This document shows positions 16,051 to 24,495 of a DNA stretch of 32,316 nucleotides, one piece after another. Both the position numbers and the translations under genes were made by a program. This DNA comes from Verrucomicrobiota bacterium. Its GTDB lineage: Bacteria; Verrucomicrobiota; Verrucomicrobiia; Limisphaerales; UBA1096. The DNA lies in the NCBI GenBank assembly GCA_030749225.1, contig JASMKO010000024.1, positions 1 to 32,316 of the forward strand, written 5' to 3'. The notes under the pieces were generated by a model. It did no database searches, was not told the DNA's origin, and saw nothing but the letters and a program-made list of their open reading frames with translations. Every line of letters begins with the position of its first letter. The stretch's first letter is position 1.

Positions 16051-18078
16051 TCAGTTTTTCGCGACTGTCTTCGTGACCCTGAAGAAGAGTTTCTCTCCTC
16101 CGGGCATGGAGAGATTGAAGGAGTTGGTGTATTCGTGTCCCTGTTGTCCGCCACTGAGAGGGGAGAAGTTGTTCAGGTCCACGCTGGCTTCGACCTTATA
16201 GCTGAAGCTGGGTAGTGAATTCCAACCGATGGTGCAGTTGTTGAATGCGTCTAGTTCAATCGTCGCATTCACCTCGTCGTTGGCGATCGAGCCATCGAAA
16301 TATTTCCGGGCGCATTCCCAGGCCTGAATGCCGCAGGTGGAACCCATGATACGCCCGGGGTTATCGTCCACCGGGAAATGGATACCGCCGTAGAGGCGCG
16401 AGATGCCGGCTTCATCGGCAGCATCGTAGTAGGTGGCCCACTGTAGGGTGATGTCTACGCTGGGGCCTTCCTCGAATTCGAGATACTCGTTGCGGGTGGC
16501 GTGGAACGTGCCCATTCCTCCAGGGAAAAAGGGGTTGCCCGTCATGCGGGTCAAGACTTCGGCGGCGGCACGACTGAAGGCGCTGTGTGCGGAAATGTAT
16601 CCCGCGAAGGATGGCGTAACGAAGGTGCCCTGTTGATAGGGCAGCCAGGTATCGGCGTGAATCCACTTGGTGCCGGTGAATTCGGTTTCGGGATTCAAGG
16701 GTTCACCGCCCCACGCAAAAATAGCCATGCGTCCGGGGATCAATCCGTGATGTTTCTGGTCGATGGCGGCTGTTTGTGAGGTGACCATTTCGATCGATCC
16801 GGCAATCAGTGGCAGGCCATTCGTGTGAAAGCCAAGGCTGTTGGTGTCGCTTGATTGCCCAACAGCACCCATGTAGCGGATGCTGCTGATCGGACGGATG
16901 TAGTCGTATTTCCGTTTGCATCCCCAAGCGGCGATGGCGGCGTCGTGAACGGCACCGTTGAGGGCGAAATACATCTTAACGTCCCATTCAAGTTCATCGA
17001 GAATCGGACCGGTTCCGCCGATGCGACGTTGAAAAGACGGGTGGTCGGCGACATCGTTGGCGAGTTTGTTCCAATGCCCGGGAGGGGTTTCGGAGTTGGG
17101 GCCATCGGCCCAGAACTCGGCGACCACGCGCCCGTAATCGCCATGCGGGACGATTTGGGCATTGTAGGGTGATCCGGTCGCGGGGTTGACAGTGTGTCCC
17201 GTGCCGTCGTTATGACCGAGGGTGTTGTTTCCGCGAGATGCCGGTGAGATGTCAGTCATGTTGCCGCTCGCAGGATCCAGAAGAGCGCTGTGCTGGATAA
17301 CGGATACCACGCCGGATTTGTAATCGGCGTCGGCGATTCCACCGAGTTGTGGTGGCATGCCCGGATCCAGGGAGATCGATTCATTGGTCCCGAGTTCCAA
17401 GGTGAACGGTCGCACTGCGCCCCAGTGAGATCCGATGAAGACCTGGATCTTGCTGGTGACCAGTCCGTTTTGGGTGAATGCCTCATCAAAGGCAAGGGGT
17501 TGCCAGTGATTGATGTTGTCCAACACCGTGCCTGCCAGGGCTAAAATCAGAGGATTGTTGATAGGGGCGTAGCTGGGATCGGTGTAGATGATGGTCTCGT
17601 TGGAGCGGTCGCTAGCGGCGAAATTGAGGACTGTCGTCGCGACACGATTGCCAAGGGCGGCGGGACGAATACCAGAGGTCGTCGTGTTGTTGGGATCGTA
17701 TCCCAGCGACGTCAACTGAGTTTTCAATGCTGCCAAGGTGTTGCTCGCGTTGACCGAAAGAGCATATCGGTGCGCCAAGACGCGATATGCGGCATAGCTG
17801 ATAGCTTCGTGTCTGGCAGCGGCAACGTCGACAGCGGTTGCCGTTTCGTTGTGTAGGTAGCCGATGGCGTTGGTGCCGTATGCCGCCCAGGCGTCCCACA
17901 TGGCGACGGATGTATGAAAGAGGTTTCGCGCGTGAACAGGCGGGTTGGGGAAGTCTAATCGAATGGCCGCCAGGTTCTGCTCATTCCAGATTCGGGCGAT
18001 TGAGGCTGCCGAAAGCTGATGACAACTCAACGCAGTGGCGAGGAAGACTTGTAGCCGGATGATTTTGATCACAACCAC
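16051..18078 (-). CDS. Vanadium-dependent haloperoxidase-like protein (PAP2 superfamily)
   Basis: An exported protein of about 675 residues. After a signal-like start (IKIIRLQVFLATALSCHQLSA) comes the helical PAP2/haloperoxidase fold. The vanadate/phosphate-binding residues can be placed: K390 and R395 in RKYDYIRPISSIRY, S496-A-H498 in GYISAHSAFSRAAAEVL, and R561 with H567 in SRLYGGIHFPVD. Most relatives have SGH where this one has SAH. The last 80 residues (SYKVEASVDLNNFSPLS to FFRV) resemble a C-terminal beta domain frequent in Verrucomicrobiota exoproteins. Halide oxidation, phosphatase activity or neither are possible. Both candidate starts (GTG 18078, GTG 18072) lie inside a tRNA-Leu fragment, so the true 5' end is doubtful. 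Confidence 0.8.
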   Translation of the reverse strand: MVVIKIIRLQVFLATALSCHQLSAASIARIWNEQNLAAIRLDFPNPPVHARNLFHTSVAMWDAWAAYGTNAIGYLHNETATAVDVAAARHEAISYAAYRVLAHRYALSVNASNTLAALKTQLTSLGYDPNNTTTSGIRPAALGNRVATTVLNFAASDRSNETIIYTDPSYAPINNPLILALAGTVLDNINHWQPLAFDEAFTQNGLVTSKIQVFIGSHWGAVRPFTLELGTNESISLDPGMPPQLGGIADADYKSGVVSVIQHSALLDPASGNMTDISPASRGNNTLGHNDGTGHTVNPATGSPYNAQIVPHGDYGRVVAEFWADGPNSETPPGHWNKLANDVADHPSFQRRIGGTGPILDELEWDVKMYFALNGAVHDAAIAAWGCKRKYDYIRPISSIRYMGAVGQSSDTNSLGFHTNGLPLIAGSIEMVTSQTAAIDQKHHGLIPGRMAIFAWGGEPLNPETEFTGTKWIHADTWLPYQQGTFVTPSFAGYISAHSAFSRAAAEVLTRMTGNPFFPGGMGTFHATRNEYLEFEEGPSVDITLQWATYYDAADEAGISRLYGGIHFPVDDNPGRIMGSTCGIQAWECARKYFDGSIANDEVNATIELDAFNNCTIGWNSLPSFSYKVEASVDLNNFSPLSGGQQGHEYTNSFNLSMPGGEKLFFRVTKTVAKN

Positions 18079-18116
18079 CTCAAGGTTGCGTGTTTACCAA
18101 TTCCACCACGAAGCGC
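18070..18116 (-). pseudogene. tRNA-Leu(GAG) fragment, 5' half
   Basis: Read on the minus strand, this contains the tRNA-Leu D-arm hallmark TGGTGGAATTGG, continuing to ACACGC, then a perfect 5-bp anticodon stem CAACC/GGTTG around the loop TTGAGGT, giving anticodon GAG. From the D-arm to the anticodon arm it closely follows bacterial tRNA-Leu(GAG). The sequence after it (to about 18030) keeps only a faint T-loop trace (TACAAGTC), with no stem, no acceptor partner and no CCA, so the tRNA is not functional. The LamG-like gene ends 12 bases before it, and the haloperoxidase-like frame starts within it. Confidence 0.7.
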
Positions 18117-18127
18117 ACCATTTTTTC

Positions 18128-19786
18128 TTATAACCCATCAGGGTGAACGTAATAGTAGGCTTCGGAGTTATCGTCGTAAATTGCCTTTTGTGGCGGAAAC
18201 TTGTTTATAAGCTCCAATTTATCAGAGTCTGACAACGGTATTATTGTTTTAAACGCGATGTCTACTCTAACTCCGTTATCCCGATTGGAGCTACCATCCC
18301 CCGGGGGAAGGGAGTCAACAACCTGATTGAGGGAAGGCCCCCCGACACCCATGTATATATTGCCGTTATTACTGTTCCTGTAAATCAAGAAAAAAACCTC
18401 ACTGTTATCAATGATATTGTAGTCCGCTGTGTATGCCTCCGTAGTGTCCGCTTCCCCTGTGCTTTTTGGTGCTGTGTGGTTGACAAAGGTGTTTTGTGAA
18501 GGCAATGGTTCAAACTCAAGAAAGCTGTAATAGCTTTGGTTGTAGGCAAGCCAACCGTTTCCAATCGCTTTGGACTTGGTGGAATCTGCATTTTTGTTTC
18601 TGTCCATTAAGAATTCAATAAGTCCAGATCCTCTGTTGGAAGTGTTCATATAACACCACCACAGATCGTTCCCACCGGGTGTGTAGTGATCAAGACCATG
18701 AGACTGCTCGCCAATAAAGAAAAGTTCGCCTGTGTCCAAATGGTATTCCACCTCTCTCCAAGTATCAGATACAATTTTTGTTCTTAATATAATTCCGTTA
18801 GGTGTTTTGCTGAATTCTGATGCAACTTGATAAAACGCTTTATCTTTATCCGAAGGAATTGACACTCCGGAATTCACTTCGGGAACAATAAACCATTCGA
18901 GCAGATCATTGGATGAAAGCAGATAAGAATTTTCAGAAAATTTTATTTTAACCGCGTCTAAATCTTTTTCGATGGAAATTTCAGGTTTATCCGCTACAGG
19001 AATGAAGCTAAGTAGATAATTTTCAACAAGTTTCCTGTCCGTGTCACTGAGGGCGGAACCGAATATAATCAGTTGCTCAACTTCACCGACAAAGTCGTAG
19101 CCGCTTGAGCTGTATGCACCAATGATTATTGACGCGTTAGCTTGGATATTGTTGGAAGGCGTGCCTCCGACATTCAGGTTTGTGCCGTTGGCATAAAAAG
19201 CATGGCTGTCGACTGTTAGCACAGTACTCCAAACCGTAGTTACTCCGTCATAGGCCGTAATGTCATCCCCGGTGTAGGTTGTTCCGTTGTACTGCTCCAC
19301 GACAAACCCTCCCTTGCCGTCATCCCTCTGGTGGGATGTGTTGTTTATCCCAATATTATAGACATATGTACCCCGCGTGGCAAAAGGAGCGTCTGCACTG
19401 TAATTCCCCACCCAAAAGACGGTGAATTCCTTGGATTCAGCATTGGAGAGCGTTCCCTCCAGATATCTTCCATCAGCGACACTTGTATCGTTAAAAATTA
19501 ATTTGCCTGGGCGGCCATATTTGATGAGCTCCGGCGCCCCGTTACCCCCTTGAGTTGAGCGGACAATCATCTCATCCAGAGAATCACCATTTCCATCTAT
19601 CGGGGTCCATGAAACGACAGATCCACCATCGGTCTTGACTCCATGTTTCCCGTCGTAGTGGGCCACCAATGATTCAAGCGCCTTGGTTGATAAATCGGGA
19701 ATATCCGAGGAGAGGCCCTTGCCCAACATGTTACATGTCAGAGACAGCAAGCTTATGGATGATATTACAATGAAATGAGTATTCAT
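18128..19786 (-). CDS. Secreted LamG/concanavalin A-like domain protein
   Basis: A protein of about 552 residues, starting at the ATG at 19784-19786 with a hydrophobic export signal (IVISSISLLSLTCNMLG); an upstream TTG (19816) is less likely. Residues about 25-260 look like a LamG-type jelly roll, with LVAHYDGKHGVKTDGGSVVSW at the start and an ending of the type IGAYSSSGYDFVGEVEQLIIFG. Next comes a short beta segment (YLLSSNDLLEW to AFYQVA) resembling the FYRV-type domain also seen at the end of the neighbouring haloperoxidase-like protein. The C-terminal 230 residues are unrecognised and rich in Asn, Ser and aromatic residues. The gene is clearly AT-richer than the backbone and has no CTTGGCCAAG, consistent with acquisition from elsewhere. 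It is probably cell-surface or extracellular. Confidence 0.65.
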   Translation of the reverse strand: MNTHFIVISSISLLSLTCNMLGKGLSSDIPDLSTKALESLVAHYDGKHGVKTDGGSVVSWTPIDGNGDSLDEMIVRSTQGGNGAPELIKYGRPGKLIFNDTSVADGRYLEGTLSNAESKEFTVFWVGNYSADAPFATRGTYVYNIGINNTSHQRDDGKGGFVVEQYNGTTYTGDDITAYDGVTTVWSTVLTVDSHAFYANGTNLNVGGTPSNNIQANASIIIGAYSSSGYDFVGEVEQLIIFGSALSDTDRKLVENYLLSFIPVADKPEISIEKDLDAVKIKFSENSYLLSSNDLLEWFIVPEVNSGVSIPSDKDKAFYQVASEFSKTPNGIILRTKIVSDTWREVEYHLDTGELFFIGEQSHGLDHYTPGGNDLWWCYMNTSNRGSGLIEFLMDRNKNADSTKSKAIGNGWLAYNQSYYSFLEFEPLPSQNTFVNHTAPKSTGEADTTEAYTADYNIIDNSEVFFLIYRNSNNGNIYMGVGGPSLNQVVDSLPPGDGSSNRDNGVRVDIAFKTIIPLSDSDKLELINKFPPQKAIYDDNSEAYYYVHPDGL

Positions 19787-19895
19787 GAAAGGAATTTTAC
19801 TAAATGAAGCTTTCAATTATTGAATATTTCGGTTCGAAAGGAACCAGGGGTGCTAGTGCTCAAAATGCATTCAGTTGTCAAGTGCAATCCGAAAT

Positions 19896-19961
19896 TCAAT
19901 TCAAGATAGAGGTTGTGGTCAGTAGTGAGGTGACTGCGGGAGTTAGGAGTGTGCGTTTCAT
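19896..19961 (-). pseudogene. Orphan leader ORF after flank repeat (minus strand)
   Basis: A 21-codon frame beginning MKRTLLTPAVTSLLTTTS ends in TGA. Its position, 17 bases after a flank-repeat copy, and its opening codons (ATGAAA followed by an ACTCCTA-type stretch) resemble the lipoprotein leaders of the ankyrin family, but it has no lipobox cysteine. The leader relationship is inferred. Confidence 0.3.
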
Positions 19962-19977
19962 GATGAGCCATTGGTCA

Positions 19978-20048
19978 ACCCGTTTTAACTGTTGCCGACT
20001 GAATAACAACCCTGTGGCGTTCAGGTAGTGAAGCGGATTGGTTTAGTT
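19978..20048 (-). repeat. Ankyrin flank repeat, copy C
   Basis: Read on the minus strand from the stop codon outward: AACTAAACCAATCCGCTTCA, then CTACCTGAACGCC-ACA-GGGTTGTT. Against copy B (24697-24743) about 39 of 47 bases agree. The AAC-G-CC/GG-GTT hairpin (20008-20021) is kept while its three-base loop differs. The tail GGCAACAGTTAAAACG is shared with copy D. Confidence 0.6.
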
Positions 20049-20087
20049 GCCTTCAGTTTTCATTTCTTTACCCGGTGAGGCAAACCC
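20043..20087 (-). pseudogene. Decayed C-terminus of an ankyrin lipoprotein
   Basis: The minus-strand frame ends GKEMKTEGN-stop, comparable to the endings GTELKTEGK (20411), KKELEAADN (24702) and SAELKVKGQ (28008) of the other family members. Upstream of this the sequence no longer resembles ankyrin. The link rests on the short ending plus the flank repeat that follows it. Confidence 0.4.
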
Positions 20088-20186
20088 CAGTTATCCAATA
20101 TCAAAACCTCATTGTTTTCACAGCAAGAAACATTGACCTCAGTCTGGGAACACATCAACCATCCCGCGTATTACTCTAATATCTAA

Positions 20187-20411
20187 CCGATTCACGATGC
20201 TGCTTTGAACGGCGACCTTGCGGTTGTACAGGCAGAATTGGACAAAGGCGTGGATGTGAATGCGAAGAATAATGAAGGCAAAACACCGCGAGATTGGGCC
20301 ATCGGTTTTGCGAGCTATAATAAAGGCGTGACCAAACACACCGAAACCGCCGACTTCCTCCGCAAACACGGCGGCAAGACGGGTACAGAATTGAAAACTG
20401 AAGGGAAATGA
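20187..20411 (+). pseudogene. Ankyrin lipoprotein, C-terminal fragment
   Basis: An in-frame TAA (20184-20186) directly precedes PIHDAALNGDLAVVQAEL, which is the usual first ankyrin helix pair of this family; the lipoprotein leader is missing. The fragment then reads KGVDVNAKNNEGKTPRDWAI and ends with ETADFLRKHGGKTGTELK, the family's typical C-terminus. About 75 codons remain, compared with roughly 170 in the intact copy at 27487. A TTG at 20205 could start translation but would give a protein without export signal. Its stop overlaps the ATG of the next small ORF (ATGA). Confidence 0.65.
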
Positions 20412-20644
20412 AACACCTCCTAATCATAACAATCGTATTTTTGATTTGTTTAGTTTGGGTAATCTATGACATTAAGTCTTCTATTAAAACTGGAGAAGCA
20501 CGCCTTGGCCAGATGAGTCCGTTTATAAAAAAAGAACATCCGGGAGCATTTGAGGCCGTAATTATGGAGAAGATACTTGCTGGATGTTTTATCTCATGTG
20601 GATTTGTGAAGTTTAGCTTTGATCTACTGGAGATGCTTTGGTGA
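20408..20644 (+). CDS. Small single-pass membrane protein, unrecognised
   Basis: A 78-residue frame overlapping the ankyrin fragment's stop (ATGA). It begins MKHLLIITIVFLICLVWVIY, a strong N-terminal membrane segment, followed by a polar stretch and a second moderately hydrophobic region (ILAGCFISCGFVKFSF). The first 28 bases match 24 bases of the orphan lipoprotein leader at 15906, so the start may derive from an ankyrin-family leader that lost its lipobox. I do not recognise the rest. It may be a real small gene or a fusion scrap. Confidence 0.4.
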   Translation: MKHLLIITIVFLICLVWVIYDIKSSIKTGEARLGQMSPFIKKEHPGAFEAVIMEKILAGCFISCGFVKFSFDLLEMLW

Positions 20645-20690
20645 GATTAAATCAACCTCCTCCACCGTTTAAACGCCGCAGGGTTGAAAA
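20645..20690 (+). repeat. Ankyrin flank repeat, copy A
   Basis: ATCAACCTCCTCCACC, then AACGCC-GCA-GGGTT (hairpin 20672-20685), aligns with copies B and C. It lies immediately after the small ORF and inside the 5' extension of the next open frame, which argues that this extension is not coding. Confidence 0.5.
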
Positions 20691-20751
20691 TTCAGACTTG
20701 AAACTCTTTCATGCTTGTTTGCGTCATAGTGGTTGTATCATTGTTTTCCCG

Positions 20752-23037
20752 GTGAATTTACTGCCCAAAGCGCTTGCCGTCGGTTGCGTTTTTTGGATGA
20801 ACCTAGTTCATGCGGATTCCCGGCACTTTGAGTTTTTTGAAACCGAGGTTCGGCCGGTTTTGGCAAACCATTGTTATGAATGCCACAGCAGCCTAGCGCG
20901 GGAACCCCGGAGCGGGCTTCGACTGGACAGCCGGAAAGCTGTTTTGAAGGGGGGAGAACGCGGCCCGGCGATCATTCCGGGCAATCCGGACGAGAGCCGA
21001 TTGATTCTTTTTGTGCGGCATCAGGGCGAAAGAATGCCAGCGGCGGGTAAACCGAAGCTAAGCGATCCTAAAATTGCAGCCCTGACGAAGTGGGTGAAAC
21101 TGGGGGCCCCTTGGCCCAAGGCGGCGGTCGCGCCAACGCAGGATGATTACGACTGGGCCAAGGCACGTGAACACTGGGCATGGCGTCCAGTGAATAAGGT
21201 GGTTCCGCCAACGGTGCCAGGTGCGAGAGTTCGGAACCCGATCGACCAGTTCGTTGCCGATGGATTGCATCAAGCCGGCCTCGAACAGGCACCAGAGGCC
21301 CGGGCATCCATGTTTGTCCGGCGCCTGTTTCTGGATCTGGTGGGATTGCCGCCAAAGCCGGACGAGTTGCGTGACTGGACGCAGCAGTTGGGAGGCGACT
21401 CCGGGCGTCAACTGAACGATTCGGCAGTGGCTGCTCTGATCGATTCGTTACTCAACCAACCGCAGTACGGTGAGCGCTGGGGTCGGCATTGGCTGGACGT
21501 GGCCCGATACAGCGACGTAGGAGGCTGGACACAGGACAACCGGTCGCATCCCAAGGCGTGGCAGTACCGCGACTGGGTAGTTCGTGCGTTCAATCAAGAC
21601 CTGCCGTACGACGAGTTTGTCCGCAGCCAGATTGCCGGTGACAAAATGGGACGGCACGCAGCGGCTGGCACCGGGTTCTTTGCCCTAGGCCCGACGTATA
21701 GTTCGGACGGGGGCGACCCGGAGAGTATCGCTCAGGCAAGGAGTGAAACGCTCGATGACAGGGTGGACACATTCTCGCGTGCGTTCCTTGGGCTAACCGT
21801 GGCGTGTGCGCGCTGCCATGACCACAAGTTCGATCCAATCCCGATTCAAGATTATTACTCGATCGCCGGCGTGTTCAACAACACGGGCGTGGGTGAAACA
21901 CCGCTGGCCGAGCCGGAGGTGATCAACGCCTATCATGACGCGCATAAACCGATCGACGCGCTGCACGACAAGATCCGAAAGCTCAAGAAGCAGCCCCAGA
22001 CGGACGAACTCAAGAAACAGATTGCCGACTGGCAAAAGGCGGTCAAGGAACTGGAAGTGAAAGCGCCCGCGAAGTTCGAGTTCGCCCACACGCTGCGCGA
22101 CGCGGGCGGCAAGGATATGAAAGTGGCCCTGCGCGGTAATCCGCTGAAGCCGGGCAAGGTGGCGCCGCGCCGTTTCCTACGCATCCTCGCCGGCGAAGAC
22201 CGCGTGCAGTTTGACCGGGGCAGCGGCCGCGAGCAGTTGGCCGAGGCGGTGGCCGACCCGGCCAATCCACTGACTGCGCGAGTGTTCGTGAACCGTGTGT
22301 GGCAACATCACCTTGGCCAGGGTCTGGTACGTTCGCCAGACAATTTCGGCACGCTTGGCCAAGCACCAACCCATCCGGAGTTGCTCGACTGGCTTGCTGC
22401 CTCCTTCATCGAGAGCGGCTGGTCCACGAAGGCGCTGCATCGGTTGATTCTCACCTCGGCCACCTACCGCGGCAGCAGCGGGTTTGATAAAGCCTCCTTC
22501 GCCACCGAGGCCGACAACCGCTCGCTCTGGCGCGTGTCCCCGCGCCGGATGGACGTGGAAACCTGGCGGGATTCTCTACTTACCGTTACCGGCGAACTCG
22601 ACCTCCGGATGGGCGGCAAGCCGGTGGAGAATATCGCCGCCAGCACGCGCCGCACGCTGTATGCCAAAGTCAGCCGTAACGCGCCTTTGGCCTCCGATCA
22701 GTTCCTGCGCCTTTTTGATTTTCCGATCCCGCGTGCCAGCGCGGCCAAGCGCACCGTCAATGTCATCCCGCAGCAGTTTCTTTTCATGATGAACAGCCGT
22801 TTCATGCTCGATCGCGCGCGCGCCTTGGCCAAGCGCCTTGAGAAAGAGGCGTCCGATAGGCCAAGCCGCATTGCACGGGCCCACTGGCTGCTGTATGGTC
22901 GGAAGCCGACCGACCGAGAGCAGCACTTGGCCAAGGCGTTTCTGAACGGCCCGAAACCGGAAGCCGACCAGCCGGCCCGCTGGCAGCAGTATTGTCAGGT
23001 TATGCTCAGTGCGAACGAGTTCATGTACATTCGTTAA
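20752..23037 (+). CDS. Planctomycete-type cytochrome c / DUF1549 / DUF1553 protein (copy 1)
   Basis: An exported protein of about 761 residues. Order of parts: signal peptide; PSCyt1 region with haem motif CYECH; DUF1549 region with FLDLVGLPPKPDEL, WLDVARYSD and a second CxxCH, CARCHDHKFDP; a short linker with coiled-coil (KLKKQPQTDELKKQIADWQK); and DUF1553 with LTARVFVNRVWQHHLGQGLV and HPELLDWLAASF. The frame is open to 20638, but the segment 20645-20690 is a repeat found in non-coding DNA elsewhere. I therefore prefer GTG 20752, which gives MNLLPKALAVGCVFWMNLVHA; TTG 20698 is an alternative. Such proteins occur next to DUF1501 genes, as here, often in polysaccharide-related loci; no biochemical role is proven. 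Three CTTGGCCAAG sites lie in its 3' part. Confidence 0.85.
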   Translation: MNLLPKALAVGCVFWMNLVHADSRHFEFFETEVRPVLANHCYECHSSLAREPRSGLRLDSRKAVLKGGERGPAIIPGNPDESRLILFVRHQGERMPAAGKPKLSDPKIAALTKWVKLGAPWPKAAVAPTQDDYDWAKAREHWAWRPVNKVVPPTVPGARVRNPIDQFVADGLHQAGLEQAPEARASMFVRRLFLDLVGLPPKPDELRDWTQQLGGDSGRQLNDSAVAALIDSLLNQPQYGERWGRHWLDVARYSDVGGWTQDNRSHPKAWQYRDWVVRAFNQDLPYDEFVRSQIAGDKMGRHAAAGTGFFALGPTYSSDGGDPESIAQARSETLDDRVDTFSRAFLGLTVACARCHDHKFDPIPIQDYYSIAGVFNNTGVGETPLAEPEVINAYHDAHKPIDALHDKIRKLKKQPQTDELKKQIADWQKAVKELEVKAPAKFEFAHTLRDAGGKDMKVALRGNPLKPGKVAPRRFLRILAGEDRVQFDRGSGREQLAEAVADPANPLTARVFVNRVWQHHLGQGLVRSPDNFGTLGQAPTHPELLDWLAASFIESGWSTKALHRLILTSATYRGSSGFDKASFATEADNRSLWRVSPRRMDVETWRDSLLTVTGELDLRMGGKPVENIAASTRRTLYAKVSRNAPLASDQFLRLFDFPIPRASAAKRTVNVIPQQFLFMMNSRFMLDRARALAKRLEKEASDRPSRIARAHWLLYGRKPTDREQHLAKAFLNGPKPEADQPARWQQYCQVMLSANEFMYIR

Positions 23038-23048
23038 GCAGTTCAACA

Positions 23049-24464
23049 ATGCCACTTCACCGCAATCCACTTCCTCCTATCTCACGGCGCGAGGCCCTGC
23101 ACCGGATCGGAGCCGGGTTTGGCAGCCTCGGCCTCGCCGGGATGTTCAACCATAGTGCCAATGCCGGGCAGGCCTCGCCGCTCTCGCCCAAGGCACCCCA
23201 CTTTGCACCCAAGGCCAAGCATGTGATACAGCTCTTCATGCCAGGCGGCCCGTCACAGGTGGACACGTTTGACTACAAGCCGAAGATCGCCGAGTTCGCC
23301 GGACAGCGCCCGAAGATCGTCGATCGCAAGACATTGCGGAACACAAAGAATGGCCTCATGCCGTCGCCATTCTGCTTCAAGCCTTATGGCCAGAGCGGTA
23401 AGTGGGTAAGTGACATTTTCCCGCATACGGCCAAACACGCCGACGACCTCTGTTTCATCCACTCCATGCACACCAATATCCCGGAGCACGCCGGTGCGAT
23501 GATGATGTTCAACCTCGGCCATCTACAACCAAGCCGGCCTAGCCTCGGCTCGTGGCTCTGCTACGGACTTGGCACGGGGAACCAGGAGTTACCCGGCCTT
23601 GTGGCCATGAGCCCGCGCGCTAAACCCCGCGGAAAAGCTGCGCACTGGGGTAACTCCTTTTTGCCGGGAGCCTATGCCGGCGTATATGCAAACATCGCCG
23701 AGATGAAGCCGGACAGCATCTTGCGTGACCTGAAAAATCCGCACCTCTCACGATCTGAACAACGCCAACAGGCCGACCTGCTCGCGCAGCTCAACCGGAT
23801 TGACCTCGAGCGCCAGGAGCAGGATCAAAAACTGGAATCCAGCATTCAGGCGATGGAGATGGCCTTCCGGATGCAGTTCGCCGTGCCCGATGTGTTTGAC
23901 ACGACAAAGGAAAGCCAACCGACGCTCGACCTGTACGGCAAAAGTGAGTTTGCCAAGGGATGCCTCATAGCCAGGCGTCTTGTTGAACGTGGCGTACGCA
24001 TGGTGCAGCTCTCCCATTCCATCAGCGGCTACGACATCGCGTGGGACACCGGCCACGGCGACATCAAGGGCGGCCACGCTGACCTCGCCCGCGCGTGCGA
24101 CCAGGGCATCGCGGGGCTGATCCAAGACCTCAAGCTGCGCGGGTTGCTCGGCGAAACACTCGTAATCTGGGGAGGCGAATTCGGCCGGGCACCCACCTCC
24201 GAGGGCCAGAAAGGCCGCGATCACGACCATTACGGGTTTACCGTCTGGATGGCCGGCGGCGGCGTGAAACCGGGCTTCACCTATGGGGCCACCGATGAAT
24301 TCGGCTGCTCAGCGGTGAAGAACCGAGTCCACGTTCACGACTTGCACGCGACGATTCTGCACCTCATGGGGCTGGATCATGAAAAGCTGACCTACCGCTA
24401 CAGCGGCCGCGACTACCGCCTCACTGACGTCCACGGCAAAGTCATCCGCGACATCATCGCGTAA
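23049..24464 (+). CDS. DUF1501 protein with Tat signal (copy 1)
   Basis: A 471-residue protein, starting 11 bases after the partner gene. The N-terminus has a twin-arginine signal (ISRREALHRIGAGFGSLGLA), so it is probably exported folded. The DUF1501 (sulfatase/phosphatase-like superfamily) core includes VIQLFMPGGPSQVDTFDYKP, ETLVIWGGEFGRAPTSEGQ and GRDHDHYGFTVWMAGGGVK, and ends with VHDLHATILHLMGLDHEKL. Histidines and aspartates in these blocks could bind metal, by analogy with alkaline-phosphatase-like enzymes; the substrate is unknown. The gene pair with the cytochrome c/DUF1549/DUF1553 protein is the standard arrangement. Confidence 0.9.
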   Translation: MPLHRNPLPPISRREALHRIGAGFGSLGLAGMFNHSANAGQASPLSPKAPHFAPKAKHVIQLFMPGGPSQVDTFDYKPKIAEFAGQRPKIVDRKTLRNTKNGLMPSPFCFKPYGQSGKWVSDIFPHTAKHADDLCFIHSMHTNIPEHAGAMMMFNLGHLQPSRPSLGSWLCYGLGTGNQELPGLVAMSPRAKPRGKAAHWGNSFLPGAYAGVYANIAEMKPDSILRDLKNPHLSRSEQRQQADLLAQLNRIDLERQEQDQKLESSIQAMEMAFRMQFAVPDVFDTTKESQPTLDLYGKSEFAKGCLIARRLVERGVRMVQLSHSISGYDIAWDTGHGDIKGGHADLARACDQGIAGLIQDLKLRGLLGETLVIWGGEFGRAPTSEGQKGRDHDHYGFTVWMAGGGVKPGFTYGATDEFGCSAVKNRVHVHDLHATILHLMGLDHEKLTYRYSGRDYRLTDVHGKVIRDIIA

Positions 24465-24495
24465 CCAGCCGTCACCGCCAGGGCGACGAATAGGC

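Larger units (their letters stand above)
19787..20186. other. Intergenic region with minus-strand ankyrin-gene debris
   Basis: No intact gene is supported. A plus-strand frame at 19804-20028 has no domain, signal or ribosome site. On the minus strand there is, in order, a decayed ankyrin C-terminus (20087-20043), the flank repeat (20048-19978) and a short leader ORF (19961-19896), each described separately. The rest shows nothing recognisable. Confidence 0.5.

Noticed and set aside
19804-20028. 74-codon plus-strand frame
   Set aside because: No family, no export signal, no ribosome site; it overlies minus-strand ankyrin debris (leader ORF and flank repeat).
15143-20640. A genomic island integrated at tRNA-Lys with direct repeats
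   Set aside because: The composition changes after the tRNA, but I found no second copy of the tRNA 3' end and no integrase, so a defined island cannot be claimed.
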